64,000 nucleotides of DNA. Source: Streptomyces katrae. Lineage in GTDB: Bacteria > Actinomycetota > Actinomycetes > Streptomycetales > Streptomycetaceae. Location of the stretch: positions 1,984,001-2,048,000 of the forward strand of contig NZ_CP020042.1 of assembly GCF_002028425.1 (NCBI RefSeq), given 5' to 3'. Each line of letters begins with the position of its first letter. Position 1 is the first letter of the stretch. A model generated the notes under the pieces. That model had not been told where the DNA came from, did not search any database, and worked only from the letters and a program-made list of their open reading frames with translations. Shown in pieces: positions 1-7,796 of this stretch. The position numbers and the translations under genes are program-made.

Positions 1-1
1 C

Positions 2-1714
2 GACATCCAGGGCACCACCCGGATATCGCCGCTCAACGGCAAGGCCGTCGCCGACGTGCAGGGCATCGTCACGGGAGTGCGCACCTACGGCTCGCGCGGT
101 TTCTGGATCCAGGACCCCGACGCCGACGACAACCCCGCCACCAGCGAGGGCGTCTTCGTCTTCACCGGCTCCGTCCCGACCGTGGCCGTCGGCGACGCCG
201 TCAAGGTCTCGGGCACGGTCGGGGAGTACGTCCCCGGCGGGGCCTCCTCCGGCAACCAGTCGGTCACCCAGATCGCCAAGCCCACCGTGACCGTGCTCTC
301 CTCCGGCAACGCGCTGCCCGAGGCCACCGCCATCGACGAGTACTCCGTCCCGGCGGAGTACGCCCCGGCGGGCGACCCGGCCGCCGCCGGCAGCATCAAC
401 GGCCTGGCGCTGGAGCCCTCGCGCTACGCCCTGGACTACTACGAGTCCCTGGAGGGCATGAACGTCCGCATCGGCAACTCGCGCGTGGTCGGCGCCACCG
501 ACCCGCACGCGGAGATGTGGGTGACGGTCAAGGGCTGGGAGAACACCCTCAAGCGCGGCGGCACGCTCTACGGCTCGTACGAGTCCCAGAACACCGGCCG
601 CCTCCAGGTCCAGCAGCTCGCGCCGCTCGCGCAGCAGCCGTTCCCGGTGGCCAACGTCGGCGACAGGCTGACCGGCACCACCGAGGGCCCCCTGGACTTC
701 AACCAGTTCGGCGGCTACACCCTGGTGGCCCGCACGCTCGGCACGGTCAAGGCGGGCACCCTCGCCCCCGAGAAGACCAAGGCCCAGCAGCCGGGCGAGC
801 TCGCGGTGGCCACGTACAACGTGGAGAACCTCGACCCGTCCGACCCGCAGGAGAAGTTCGACAACCTGGCCAAGGCGGTCGTCCAGAACCTGGCCTCGCC
901 CGACATCGTGGCCCTGGAGGAGATCCAGGACGACAACGGCGCCAAGAACGACGGGACCGTCTCGGCCGAGGAGACCATCAAGAAGTTCACCGCGGCCATC
1001 GTCGCGGCGGGCGGCCCGGCCTACCAGTGGCGGTCCATCAGCCCGGAGAACAACAAGGACGGCGGCGAGCCCGGCGGCAACATCCGCCAGGTGTTCCTCT
1101 TCAACCCCGCCCGGGTCTCCTTCACCGACCGCGCGGCGGGCGACGCGCTGACCGCGACCGGCGTGACGAAGGAGAACGGCAAGGCCGCCCTGACCCACTC
1201 CCCCGGCCGGATCGACCCGGCGAACCCGGCGTGGGCCGACAGCCGCAAGCCGCTGGCCGGCGAGTTCGTCTTCCGCGGCCGCACGGTCTTCGTGATCGCC
1301 AACCACTTCAGCTCCAAGGGCGGCGACGAGGGCCTGACCTCGCAGCACCAGCCTCCGGTGCGCTCGTCCGAGGCCAAGCGGCTGCTCCAGGCGCAGGCGG
1401 TGAACACCTTCGTCAAGCAGATCCTCGCGACCGACAAGAACGCGGACGTCCTCGCCCTCGGCGACATCAACGACTTCGAGTTCTCGAACACGGCGAAGGC
1501 GCTGGAGGACGGCGGGGCCCTGTTCTCGGCGATCAAGTCGCTGCCGAAGGCGGAACGTTACTCCTACGTCTACCAGGGCAACGCGCAGGTGCTGGACCAG
1601 ATCCTGGTCAGCCCGGCGGTCAAGAACTACGCGTACGACAGTGTGCACATCAACGCCGAGTTCTCGGCCCAGAACAGCGACCACGACCCGCAGGTGCTGC
1701 GCTTCCGCCCGTAA
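2..1714 (+). CDS. Secreted endonuclease/exonuclease/phosphatase-family nuclease, C-terminal part (5' end outside window)
   Basis: The frame is open to the left edge, so the N-terminus is missing. About 570 residues remain. The first part (G-V-R-T-Y-G-S-R-G-F-W-I-Q-D-P) resembles the OB-like domain found before the catalytic domain in ExeM/YhcR-type extracellular nucleases. The endonuclease/exonuclease/phosphatase fold follows, with its expected motifs in order: ATYNVENLD, ALEEIQDDNG (metal-binding Glu), ANHFSSKGGDE, ALGDINDFEFSN and the terminal SDHDP (catalytic Asp-His). The family hydrolyses phosphodiester bonds, and this subgroup is usually exported or cell-wall associated. The export signal would be outside the window, so location is inferred. 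A strong hairpin follows the stop codon. Confidence 0.9.
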   Translation, partial: DIQGTTRISPLNGKAVADVQGIVTGVRTYGSRGFWIQDPDADDNPATSEGVFVFTGSVPTVAVGDAVKVSGTVGEYVPGGASSGNQSVTQIAKPTVTVLSSGNALPEATAIDEYSVPAEYAPAGDPAAAGSINGLALEPSRYALDYYESLEGMNVRIGNSRVVGATDPHAEMWVTVKGWENTLKRGGTLYGSYESQNTGRLQVQQLAPLAQQPFPVANVGDRLTGTTEGPLDFNQFGGYTLVARTLGTVKAGTLAPEKTKAQQPGELAVATYNVENLDPSDPQEKFDNLAKAVVQNLASPDIVALEEIQDDNGAKNDGTVSAEETIKKFTAAIVAAGGPAYQWRSISPENNKDGGEPGGNIRQVFLFNPARVSFTDRAAGDALTATGVTKENGKAALTHSPGRIDPANPAWADSRKPLAGEFVFRGRTVFVIANHFSSKGGDEGLTSQHQPPVRSSEAKRLLQAQAVNTFVKQILATDKNADVLALGDINDFEFSNTAKALEDGGALFSAIKSLPKAERYSYVYQGNAQVLDQILVSPAVKNYAYDSVHINAEFSAQNSDHDPQVLRFRP

Positions 1715-1724
1715 CACCCGCGAG

Positions 1725-1758
1725 GAGGGGCCCGGCCGCCGCCACGGCCGGGCCCCTC
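1725..1758. terminator. GC-rich hairpin after the nuclease gene
   Basis: Perfect inverted repeat: arms at 1725-1738 and 1745-1758 around a 6-nt loop, starting 11 nt after the nuclease stop codon. There is no T tract, as is usual in Streptomyces. It lies just before the next start at 1775. Confidence 0.7.
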
Positions 1759-1774
1759 TGCCACACTCCGGCCC

Positions 1775-2224
1775 ATGATCTTCCGTACCGCCACCCGCCA
1801 GGACCTGCCCGCCGTACTCGCCCTGCTGGCCGACGAGGGGCGGGTCACCGATCCGGCCTCGGTCACGGTCGGCGAGGCGCACGAGCGGGCCTTCGCCGCC
1901 ATCGAAGCGGACCCGCGCAACGAGGTGCTGGTCCTGACGGACGGGGAGGCGGTCCTCGGCTGCCTCCAGCTGACGTACGTCCCGGGTCTGGGCCAGGGCG
2001 GCCGGGAGCGGGCACTGGTGGAGGCCGTACGCATCCGCGCCGACCGGCGCGGCGGGGGCCTGGGCGCGGAGCTGATGCAGCTGGCCGCGGAGCGGGCCCG
2101 CGCACGCGGCTGCGCCCTGGTCCAGCTGACCAGCAACAAGAGGCGCGGGGACGCGCACCGCTTCTACGAACGGCTCGGCTACGCCCGCAGCCACGAGGGC
2201 TTCAAGCTGCGCCTGGAGCCCTGA
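1775..2224 (+). CDS. GNAT-family N-acetyltransferase
   Basis: A 149-residue protein, the usual length of a single-domain GNAT enzyme, which transfers acetyl from acetyl-CoA to an amine. The acetyl-CoA pyrophosphate loop appears as R-R-G-G-G-L-G-A-E-L (about residues 88-97). It is followed by the typical C-terminal stretch RARGCALVQLTSNKRRGDAHRF-type helix and strand ending in FYERLGY. The substrate cannot be deduced. No Shine-Dalgarno sequence is visible. A weak box CACACT lies exactly 7 nt before ATG, so a leaderless transcript is possible but less convincing than for other genes here. Confidence 0.9.
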   Translation: MIFRTATRQDLPAVLALLADEGRVTDPASVTVGEAHERAFAAIEADPRNEVLVLTDGEAVLGCLQLTYVPGLGQGGRERALVEAVRIRADRRGGGLGAELMQLAAERARARGCALVQLTSNKRRGDAHRFYERLGYARSHEGFKLRLEP

Positions 2225-2236
2225 GCGGACCCCTGC

Positions 2237-2324
2237 CCGGGAGGCCGGGGGGCCGGAGGCCCGGGAGGTTGGGGGGCCGGGGGCCCGGGAGGTTGGGGGG
2301 CCGGGGGCCCGGGAGGTTGGGGGC
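2237..2324. repeat. 24-bp G-rich tandem repeat, about 3.6 copies
   Basis: Copies start at 2237 (diverged), 2261, 2285 and 2309 (16 bp, partial). The unit begins CCGGGAGGTTGGGGGG and ends CCGGGGGC; copies 2 and 3 are identical. The array begins 12 nt after the GNAT stop codon and lies outside coding sequence. Confidence 0.9.
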
Positions 2325-2446
2325 TTTCGGCCCTGGCGTGACGCTGGACACACCGCTGCCCATATCGGCCGGTTGTGGTGTTGAGTGTCCCTCACGCCCG
2401 ATCTTGTCCCTGTTGTACGTTGCACCGCCCGCATCCTGGAGGCCGT

Positions 2447-2701
2447 GTGTTCCCCTCCATCTCCCCCGCCCAGGAAATCGGCCTCGCCGTCCTGTTCGTG
2501 GCCGCCCTCGTCTGGGTGCTCGGCCTGAGCCACATGCTGTGGGACATCCGCTTCCACCACCCGGAGCCGGACGCCTACGAGGGCCTGCCGGTCATCCCGT
2601 CCCAGCGCACGGCGGCCACGCACCCGATGGAATCGGTGGAGCTGACGCCGGCGGAGCAGCAGGCGTTCGCCGGGCTGGTGCGTTCCTTCCCGCAGGGCTG
2701 A
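2447..2701 (+). CDS. Small single-pass membrane protein of unknown function
   Basis: Predicted 84 residues from GTG 2447, chosen because GGAGG (2438-2442) precedes it at a short but workable distance. A longer in-frame reading to 2375 would add a Cys/Pro-rich leader that looks non-coding. The protein has one hydrophobic helix (about residues 11-29, EIGLAVLFVAALVWVLGLSH) followed by a polar tail with PIDYE-like acidic character and ending LVRSFPQG. No family is recognised. It stands alone between the tandem repeat and the lectin gene. Confidence 0.6.
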   Translation: MFPSISPAQEIGLAVLFVAALVWVLGLSHMLWDIRFHHPEPDAYEGLPVIPSQRTAATHPMESVELTPAEQQAFAGLVRSFPQG

Positions 2702-2889
2702 ACACCGGGCCGGACCCTCGGTTGCGGCCCCGGTCGGCTACGCCGATAGTGGGAGGGGAGGCCGCACCGTGACGGGCAGCCCGCCGGCGGCCCGCCCCCG
2801 CGGCGCCGGAGCGAGCGTGGAGCCGACCGCCGTTCATGCGCCCCCGCCCCCTTTTCCCATCTCCTCCCCCGTGCTGGAGGGAGCATCCC

Positions 2890-3447
2890 ATGCGCAAGAA
2901 CACTCGGGCACGCCGTTTCCTGACGTCCTCCGCCGTCTGCGCCGCCGGAGGACTCATGCTGCTGCCCGCTCCCGCGATGGCGCGGCCGGCGGCGGCCGGC
3001 ACGCCGGCAGGGCCGATACAAGGCATCTTCCAGATCGTCAACCGGCAGACCGACAAGTGCGCCACCGTCGCGGGCGGGACCTCGATCGACAACAACGTGC
3101 CGCTCGTGCAGTTCACCTGCGACGCGGACCGCTCGCGCCGCTGGCTCATCACCAACTGGGACGGCGAGTCGTACCAGATCGTCAACCGGAAGACGGCCAA
3201 GTGCATGACCGTCGCGGGCGGGACGTCCACCGAGAACAACCTGAAGCTGGTCCAGTTCGACTGCGACTCGGACCCCTCGCGCCGCTGGCGCCTCGCCAAC
3301 TGGGACGGAGCGTCCTACCAGATCGTCAACCAGCAGACCGACAAGTGCGCCACCGTCGCCGGGGGCACCGCGAGCGACAACAACCGCGAGCTCGTCCAGT
3401 TCACGTGCGACAGCCACCCCTCACGCCGCTGGACCCTGCAGCCCTGA
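2890..3447 (+). CDS. Secreted ricin-type beta-trefoil lectin domain protein
   Basis: Predicted 185 residues from ATG 2890, preceded by GGAGGGAGC at 2875-2882. The N-terminus is a Sec signal peptide: basic MRKNTRARR, a hydrophobic core, then PAMARPAAA. The mature part is a single beta-trefoil made of three repeats of about 45 residues. Each repeat begins YQIVN-type and contains K-C-x-T/M-V-A-G-G, a Q-F-x-C strand and S-R-R-W (degenerate Q-x-W). Cys pairs at equivalent places in each repeat suggest disulfides. The family binds galactose-containing or xylan-type sugars. There is no attached enzyme domain, so it is a stand-alone lectin, probably acting outside the cell. Confidence 0.88.
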   Translation: MRKNTRARRFLTSSAVCAAGGLMLLPAPAMARPAAAGTPAGPIQGIFQIVNRQTDKCATVAGGTSIDNNVPLVQFTCDADRSRRWLITNWDGESYQIVNRKTAKCMTVAGGTSTENNLKLVQFDCDSDPSRRWRLANWDGASYQIVNQQTDKCATVAGGTASDNNRELVQFTCDSHPSRRWTLQP

Positions 3448-3462
3448 CGGCGGACGGACGCA

Positions 3463-3496
3463 CGAGTGCCCTCCCGGCGGACCGGGAGGGCACTCG
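3463..3496. terminator. Bidirectional terminator between the lectin gene and dapD
   Basis: Perfect 15-bp stem (3463-3477 with 3482-3496) around a CGGA loop, midway between two converging genes. It can serve both. Confidence 0.85.
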
Positions 3497-3529
3497 GCGC
3501 TGACGGCGGGGCCGCGGGCCCCCCGGGGG

Positions 3530-4510
3530 TCAGTTGTGGCTGTGCAGGACCTCGTTGAGGCCGCCCCAGTTCGCCTTGTACGGGCGGGCCTCGACGGCGC
3601 CGGTGACCGAGTTGCGGCGGAAGAGGATGTTGTCGGCGCCGGAGAGCTCCAGGGCCTTGACGATCTGGCCGTCCGGGAGGGTCACCCGGGTGCCGGCGGT
3701 GACGTAGAGGCCGGCCTCGACCACGCACTCGTTGCCCAGCGCGATGCCGATGCCCGCCTCGGCGCCGATCAGGGTGCGCTCGCCGATCGAGATGATCTGC
3801 TTGCCGCCGCCAGAGAGGGTGCCCATGGTGGACGCGCCGCCGCCGATGTCGGAGCCGTCGCCGACGACGACGCCCGCCGAGATGCGGCCCTCGACCATGG
3901 AGGTGCCCAGGGTGCCGGCGTTGAAGTTGACGAAGCCCTCGTGCATCACGGTGGTGCCCTCGGCGAGGTGCGCGCCGAGGCGGACGCGGTCGGCGTCGGC
4001 GATGCGCACGCCCTTGGGGGCGACGTAGTCGGTCATGCGGGGGAACTTGTCGATCGAGGTGACCTGGAGGTGCAGGCCCTCGGCGCGCGCGTTCAGCCGG
4101 ACGGTCTCGACCTGGTCGACGGGGACCGGGCCCAGCGAGGTCCAGGCCACGTTCGCCAGGAGGCCGAAGACGCCGTCCAGGTTCTGGCCGTGCGGCTTGA
4201 CCAGGCGGTGGCTGAGCAGGTGCAGGCGCAGGTACGCGTCGTGCGCGTCGAGCGGCTTGTCCTCGAGGGAGGCGATCACGGTGCGGACGGCTACGACCTC
4301 GACCCCGCGGACCGCGTCCGAGCGGACGGCCTTGGCCGCGGCGGCGCCGAGGAGCTCCACGGCCTGCTCGGCGGTGAGGCGCTCGGTGCCGGCCGGGCCG
4401 GGCTCGGCGGAGAGCTCGGGGGCGGGGAACCAGGTGTCGAGGACGGTGCCGTCGGCGGCGAGGGTGGCAAGTCCGGCGGCGACGGCGCCGGTGGTACGCG
4501 TAGCAGTCAT
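3530..4510 (-). CDS. dapD: 2,3,4,5-tetrahydropyridine-2,6-dicarboxylate N-succinyltransferase
   Basis: 326 residues, the length expected of the actinobacterial DapD. It transfers succinyl from succinyl-CoA to tetrahydrodipicolinate in the succinylase branch of lysine and meso-diaminopimelate synthesis, so it feeds both protein and peptidoglycan. The C-terminal half carries hexapeptide repeats of a left-handed beta-helix (about residues 175-285: [46 protein letters not shown]). The N-terminal part is the actinobacterial-type domain. The start is ATG 4510. There is no Shine-Dalgarno sequence; a TAGGTT box ends 6 nt before the ATG. The gene is monocistronic by its surroundings. Confidence 0.96.
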   Translation of the reverse strand: MTATRTTGAVAAGLATLAADGTVLDTWFPAPELSAEPGPAGTERLTAEQAVELLGAAAAKAVRSDAVRGVEVVAVRTVIASLEDKPLDAHDAYLRLHLLSHRLVKPHGQNLDGVFGLLANVAWTSLGPVPVDQVETVRLNARAEGLHLQVTSIDKFPRMTDYVAPKGVRIADADRVRLGAHLAEGTTVMHEGFVNFNAGTLGTSMVEGRISAGVVVGDGSDIGGGASTMGTLSGGGKQIISIGERTLIGAEAGIGIALGNECVVEAGLYVTAGTRVTLPDGQIVKALELSGADNILFRRNSVTGAVEARPYKANWGGLNEVLHSHN

Positions 4511-4516
4511 GCCCGA

Positions 4517-4522
4517 AACCTA
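4517..4522 (-). promoter_or_regulatory. -10 box of a probable leaderless dapD transcript
   Basis: TAGGTT on the minus strand, 6 nt before ATG 4510, with no ribosome binding site. The spacing fits transcription starting at or next to the start codon. Confidence 0.55.
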
Positions 4523-4553
4523 ACCGGCGACGGGCCGCGGCCGCGAACCGGTC

Positions 4554-5813
4554 TCATGTGCCGGGCGAGGTTCGTGTCGTGGCCGGCGCTGCGGACACGC
4601 CCCGGGGGTCCGCCCCGGCGGCCGCCGGGGAGGGCCGTCCCTGGCGCGCCGAGAGCCGGATCAAGGTCACCCCCGCCCCGGCGGCGAGCGCCGCGCACAG
4701 CGGCCAGAGCAGCCAGGGGGCCGCCGCGTACAGGGCGCCGCCGGCCGGCGGGGCGAGGACGGTCCCGCTGACCGAGACGCCGGCGTACAGGCTCTGGAAC
4801 CGCCCGACGGCGTGGGCGGGGGCCTGGTCGGCGACGTAGGCGGTGGCGGTGGTCTTGTAGAGGATCTCGCCGAGGCTGACCAGCACCATCATGGCGGCAG
4901 CGGTCACCGCGCCCGCACCGGCCACCAGCGCCGCGTACCCGGCGCCGACCAGGACCAGCCCGGTGCCGGTGACCGCGAGCGGCGGCCGGGCCCGCAGGGC
5001 GACGGCGGCGGGCAGTTCCAGCAGCAGGATCACGGCCCCGTTGAGGGCGATGACCAGCCCGAAGGCGCGTACGTCGAGGCCGTGGTCGGCGAGGAAGACC
5101 GGGAAGGTGAAGTACTGCTGCCGGTAGACGGTGTCCGTGACGAGGATCGCGCCGAGCAGCACCAGGACGGCGGGCCTCGCCCGCAGTGCGGCCCACACCC
5201 CGCCGCGGCCGCGGGCCTCGTCCGGGGCCGCGGCGGGGGTGCGGGAGGCGCCGCGCGCCGGGACGACGCGGGCGGTCCAGAGGGCGAAGAACAGGGTGCC
5301 GAGGCCGTCGCCGAGGAAGAGCCAGTCGTACGAGAGCCCGGCCGCGACCAGGGCCCCCAGCGGCGGGCCGAGGGTGAAGCCGCCGTTGGACACGCACCGC
5401 ACGACGGCGTAGGCCTGCCGGCGGGCCCCCTCGGGGACGGTGACGGCCACCAGCGCGGAGTTGGCCGCCCGCACCACCCCGGAGGCGTATTGGGCCAGCG
5501 GCAGGGCGGCGTACAGCAGCGGCGTCGCCAGCAGCGGGAGGGCCATCAGGACGAGCCCGCCGAGGGCGGAGGCGGCGAGCAGCACCCGGCGGTGGCCGAA
5601 GCGGTCGCCGTACCAGCCGCCGGTGAAGTTCCCCGCCACCAAGCCGATGCCGCCGATGCCGGTGACCACGCCGGCCTGGGCGGCGCCGAGGCCGCGCGGG
5701 CCGGTCAGGTAGAGGAAGACGAAGACGAAGGTGAAGCTGACGACGGCGTTGACGAACACCCCCGCAGCCAGCAGCCACACAACCCTCGGTACGTCCTTGA
5801 ACCCCTGCAGCAC
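4554..5813 (-). CDS. Major facilitator superfamily transporter
   Basis: Predicted 419 residues from GTG 5813, placed there because AAGGGGG lies about 7 nt upstream and the product then begins MLQGFKDVPRVVWLLAAG, directly at the first membrane helix. About 12 hydrophobic segments are visible. The helix 2-3 loop motif reads G-G-W-Y-G-D-R-F-G-H-R-R, the MFS signature. The substrate is unknown; the family exports drugs or small metabolites using the proton gradient. It is divergently arranged with the HxlR-peroxiredoxin gene, which suggests control by that regulator and export of a redox-active or toxic compound. This is an inference. Confidence 0.9.
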   Translation of the reverse strand: MLQGFKDVPRVVWLLAAGVFVNAVVSFTFVFVFLYLTGPRGLGAAQAGVVTGIGGIGLVAGNFTGGWYGDRFGHRRVLLAASALGGLVLMALPLLATPLLYAALPLAQYASGVVRAANSALVAVTVPEGARRQAYAVVRCVSNGGFTLGPPLGALVAAGLSYDWLFLGDGLGTLFFALWTARVVPARGASRTPAAAPDEARGRGGVWAALRARPAVLVLLGAILVTDTVYRQQYFTFPVFLADHGLDVRAFGLVIALNGAVILLLELPAAVALRARPPLAVTGTGLVLVGAGYAALVAGAGAVTAAAMMVLVSLGEILYKTTATAYVADQAPAHAVGRFQSLYAGVSVSGTVLAPPAGGALYAAAPWLLWPLCAALAAGAGVTLIRLSARQGRPSPAAAGADPRGVSAAPATTRTSPGT

Positions 5814-5842
5814 ACCCGTGTCCCCCTTGTCGCGACCAGTCA

Positions 5843-5876
5843 GTTCCTTTTGGGAACGGACTATGTCAGCATGACA
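5843..5876. promoter_or_regulatory. Two inverted repeats in the MFS/HxlR divergent promoter region
   Basis: GTTCC-N5-GGAAC at 5843-5857 and TGTCA-N3-TGACA at 5864-5876 are perfect inverted repeats in a 92-bp intergenic gap. HxlR-family proteins bind DNA as dimers and often sit beside the gene they control, so these are candidate operators. Confidence 0.55.
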
Positions 5877-5905
5877 GCCTGGGGTCAACGGACAAAGGAG
5901 TTCCC

Positions 5906-6781
5906 ATGGCCCAGCGCACGCACCTCGGTGACGCGGACTGCTCCATCGCCCAGGCCCTCGACGTCGTGGGCGACTGGTGGACGCTGCTGATCGTGCGCGA
6001 CACCGCGCGCGGGCTGTACCGCTTCGAGGAGCTCCAGCGGGAGCTGGGGGTGTCCCGGAAGGTGCTCGCCGAGCGGCTGAAGCTGCTGGTCGAGGCCGGG
6101 GTGCTGACGCGCGAGCCGTACCAGGAGCGCCCGGTGCGGCACGAGTACCGGCTGACCCCGCGCGGGCGGGGGCTGCTGCCGGTCCTGGTGGCCCTCCAGG
6201 ACTGGGGTGACACCTGGGTCCTGGGAGAGGGAGAGATGACCGCCACGACCGACGAGTCCTCGAAGGAGGCGGCACGGGTCCACGCGCTGCGCGGCACCCG
6301 GCTGCCGGAGCTGCTGCTGCCGGACCACGGCGGGGAGCTCCGCGACCCGGTGGCGGACACTCCGTTCACCGTCCTGTACTGCTTCCCCGGCGCGTACGCC
6401 CGCGCCGAGTCCTACCCGCCCGGCTGGGGCGGGATCCCGGGCGCGCGGGGCTGCACGCTGGAGTCGTGCACCTTCCGCGACCAGCTCGCGGAGTTCACCG
6501 CCGCCGGCGCCACCGTGCACGGGGTCTCGACTCAGCGGCCGGACGAGCAGCGGGAGTTCGCGGAGCAGGAGCGGCTGCGGTTCCCGCTGCTGTCGGACGC
6601 GGACCTGGGGCTGGTCACGGCCCTGCGGCTGCCGACGTTCCGCGCGGCGGGGGTGAGCCGGATCAAGCGGCTGACGCTGGTGGTGGACCGGGAGCGGATG
6701 GTGCGCGAGGTGTTCTATCCGGTCCGGGACATCGAGGCGAGCGTGTCCGCTGCGCTGGCGGCGGTTCGCTCCGCGGGGTAG
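5906..6781 (+). CDS. HxlR-family regulator fused to a PrxQ/BCP-like peroxiredoxin
   Basis: 291 residues; AAAGGAG lies 6 nt before ATG 5906. Residues 1-105 are an HxlR/MarR-like winged helix (DCSIAQALDVVGDWWTLLIVRD; conserved Cys12; R-F-x-E-L-Q-R-E-L-G-V-S-R-K-V-L; wing R-P-V-R-H-E-Y). Residues about 130-290 are a thioredoxin-fold peroxiredoxin with G-C-T-L-E-S-C-T-F-R-D at 182-192. Cys183 and Cys188 match the peroxidatic and resolving Cys of BCP/PrxQ enzymes. The fusion could sense peroxide or thiol stress directly and control the divergent MFS gene. An in-frame ATG at 6236 (Met111), preceded by GGGAGAGGGAGAG, sits exactly at the domain boundary and could start a free peroxiredoxin. Confidence 0.9.
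   Translation: MAQRTHLGDADCSIAQALDVVGDWWTLLIVRDTARGLYRFEELQRELGVSRKVLAERLKLLVEAGVLTREPYQERPVRHEYRLTPRGRGLLPVLVALQDWGDTWVLGEGEMTATTDESSKEAARVHALRGTRLPELLLPDHGGELRDPVADTPFTVLYCFPGAYARAESYPPGWGGIPGARGCTLESCTFRDQLAEFTAAGATVHGVSTQRPDEQREFAEQERLRFPLLSDADLGLVTALRLPTFRAAGVSRIKRLTLVVDRERMVREVFYPVRDIEASVSAALAAVRSAG
6222..6238 (+). promoter_or_regulatory. Internal ribosome binding site and ATG at the HxlR/peroxiredoxin boundary
   Basis: GGGAGAGGGAGAG runs directly into the in-frame ATG at 6236-6238. Translation from here would yield a peroxiredoxin of about 181 residues without the DNA-binding domain. The purine run also encodes the G-E-G-E linker, so chance is possible. Confidence 0.45.
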
Positions 6782-6832
6782 CGGGGTCGGGGGCCGTCGG
6801 CGGGGCTGGATTTACGGGCGGCGGCGCCGCGT

Positions 6833-7366
6833 TCAGCCGGACAGCACCCGGGCCAGGATCCCGCGGGCGTACGGCTCCTCGTACGCCGCGCCCGTCAGGA
6901 GGACCTGGAGGCTGATGCCGTCCATCACCGCCACCAGGGCCCGCGCCGTGACCGGGTCGGTGTGGCCGGCCAGGGCCTCGGCCACCGCCTCGCACCACTC
7001 GGCGGCGACCGGCCGCAGTGCGGGCCGGCGCAGGGCCTCCAGGTAGAGCTCGTACTCCAGCTCCGCCCGGCCCCGGTCGGCGCCCAGCAGCTCCCCCAGC
7101 AGGCGGGCCAGCGCCCCGGCCAGGTCCTCGCCGGGGCGCAGCACCAGCGCGGGCGCGTACGCCTCGTTGGCCTGCCGCAGGGCCGCCACCAGCAGATCGT
7201 CCAGGGTCTTGAAGTGGTACGTGGTCGAGCCCAGCGGTACGTCCGCCTCCGCCGCCACGCTGCGGTGGCTCAGCCCGGCGATCCCCTTGGCCCCGACCAC
7301 CCGGATCGCGGCGTCGATGATCCGTTGCCTGCGCCCGGGGTCGTACCGGCGCACCGGGGCGGCCAT
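6833..7366 (-). CDS. TetR-family transcriptional regulator
   Basis: 177 residues. The N-terminal helix-turn-helix is clear at about residues 10-55 (RQRIIDAAIRVVGAKGIAGLSHRSVAAEADVPLGSTTYHFKTLDDLL). The C-terminal ligand domain is all helical (ALVAVMDGISLQVLLTG resembles a TetR_C-type domain). The start ATG 7366 shares one base with the TGA stop of the SMR transporter gene, so the two are translationally coupled. The regulator therefore probably represses its own operon through the palindromes at 7688-7725 and responds to a cationic compound exported by the SMR pump. Confidence 0.92.
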   Translation of the reverse strand: MAAPVRRYDPGRRQRIIDAAIRVVGAKGIAGLSHRSVAAEADVPLGSTTYHFKTLDDLLVAALRQANEAYAPALVLRPGEDLAGALARLLGELLGADRGRAELEYELYLEALRRPALRPVAAEWCEAVAEALAGHTDPVTARALVAVMDGISLQVLLTGAAYEEPYARGILARVLSG

Positions 7367-7689
7367 CAGTGGGTCGCCCCGCCCAGGTTGAGCAGGACCA
7401 CCCCGCCGATGACCAGCGCGATCCCGCCGATCTTCGCGGCGGTGGCGGCCTCGCCCAGGAACACCATGCCGATCGCGGCGATGGCGGCGGTGCCGACCCC
7501 GGCCCAGATCGCGTACGCCGTGCCCACCGACATCGACTTGAGGGTCTGGGCGAGCAGGGTGAAGGCGATGGCGTAGCCCAGCAGGGTGCCCAGCGAGGGC
7601 CACAGCCTGGTGAAGCCCTCGCTGTACTTCATCGCGGTGGTTCCGGCGACCTCGGAAGCTATGGCCAGGGCAAGCAGTACGTACGGCAT
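7366..7689 (-). CDS. Small multidrug resistance (SMR) family efflux protein
   Basis: 107 residues with four hydrophobic helices, the standard SMR size. The N-terminus MPYVLLALAIASEVAGTTAMKYSEGF contains the essential membrane Glu (residue 13) that binds both protons and cationic drugs in EmrE-type antiporters. Later motifs YAIWAGVGTAAIA (helix 3) and GGVVLLNLGG (helix 4) also fit. Start ATG 7689; a longer reading upstream would run through the operator palindromes. The gene overlaps its regulator gene by one base. SMR proteins work as dimers in the cytoplasmic membrane. Confidence 0.93.
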   Translation of the reverse strand: MPYVLLALAIASEVAGTTAMKYSEGFTRLWPSLGTLLGYAIAFTLLAQTLKSMSVGTAYAIWAGVGTAAIAAIGMVFLGEAATAAKIGGIALVIGGVVLLNLGGATH

Positions 7690-7725
7690 GCGTACGACTG
7701 TACGCATCGATGCGTACACATGTAC
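7688..7725. promoter_or_regulatory. Stacked palindromic operator array before the SMR-tetR operon
   Basis: Three overlapping inverted repeats. R1 is ATGCGTAC-GACT-GTACGCAT (7688-7707) and covers the SMR start codon. R2 is the perfect 20-bp palindrome TGTACGCATCGATGCGTACA (7699-7718). R3 is GTACA-CA-TGTAC (7714-7725). The GTACGCAT half-site is reused between R1 and R2. This arrangement is typical of a TetR autorepressor binding as more than one dimer. Confidence 0.75.
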
Positions 7726-7796
7726 ACACGCAGCCCCCGGGACACCGGCCCGCATCGGAGCTACGGTGTCCCCACTCAGGGGACAGGGGGCCGCTC

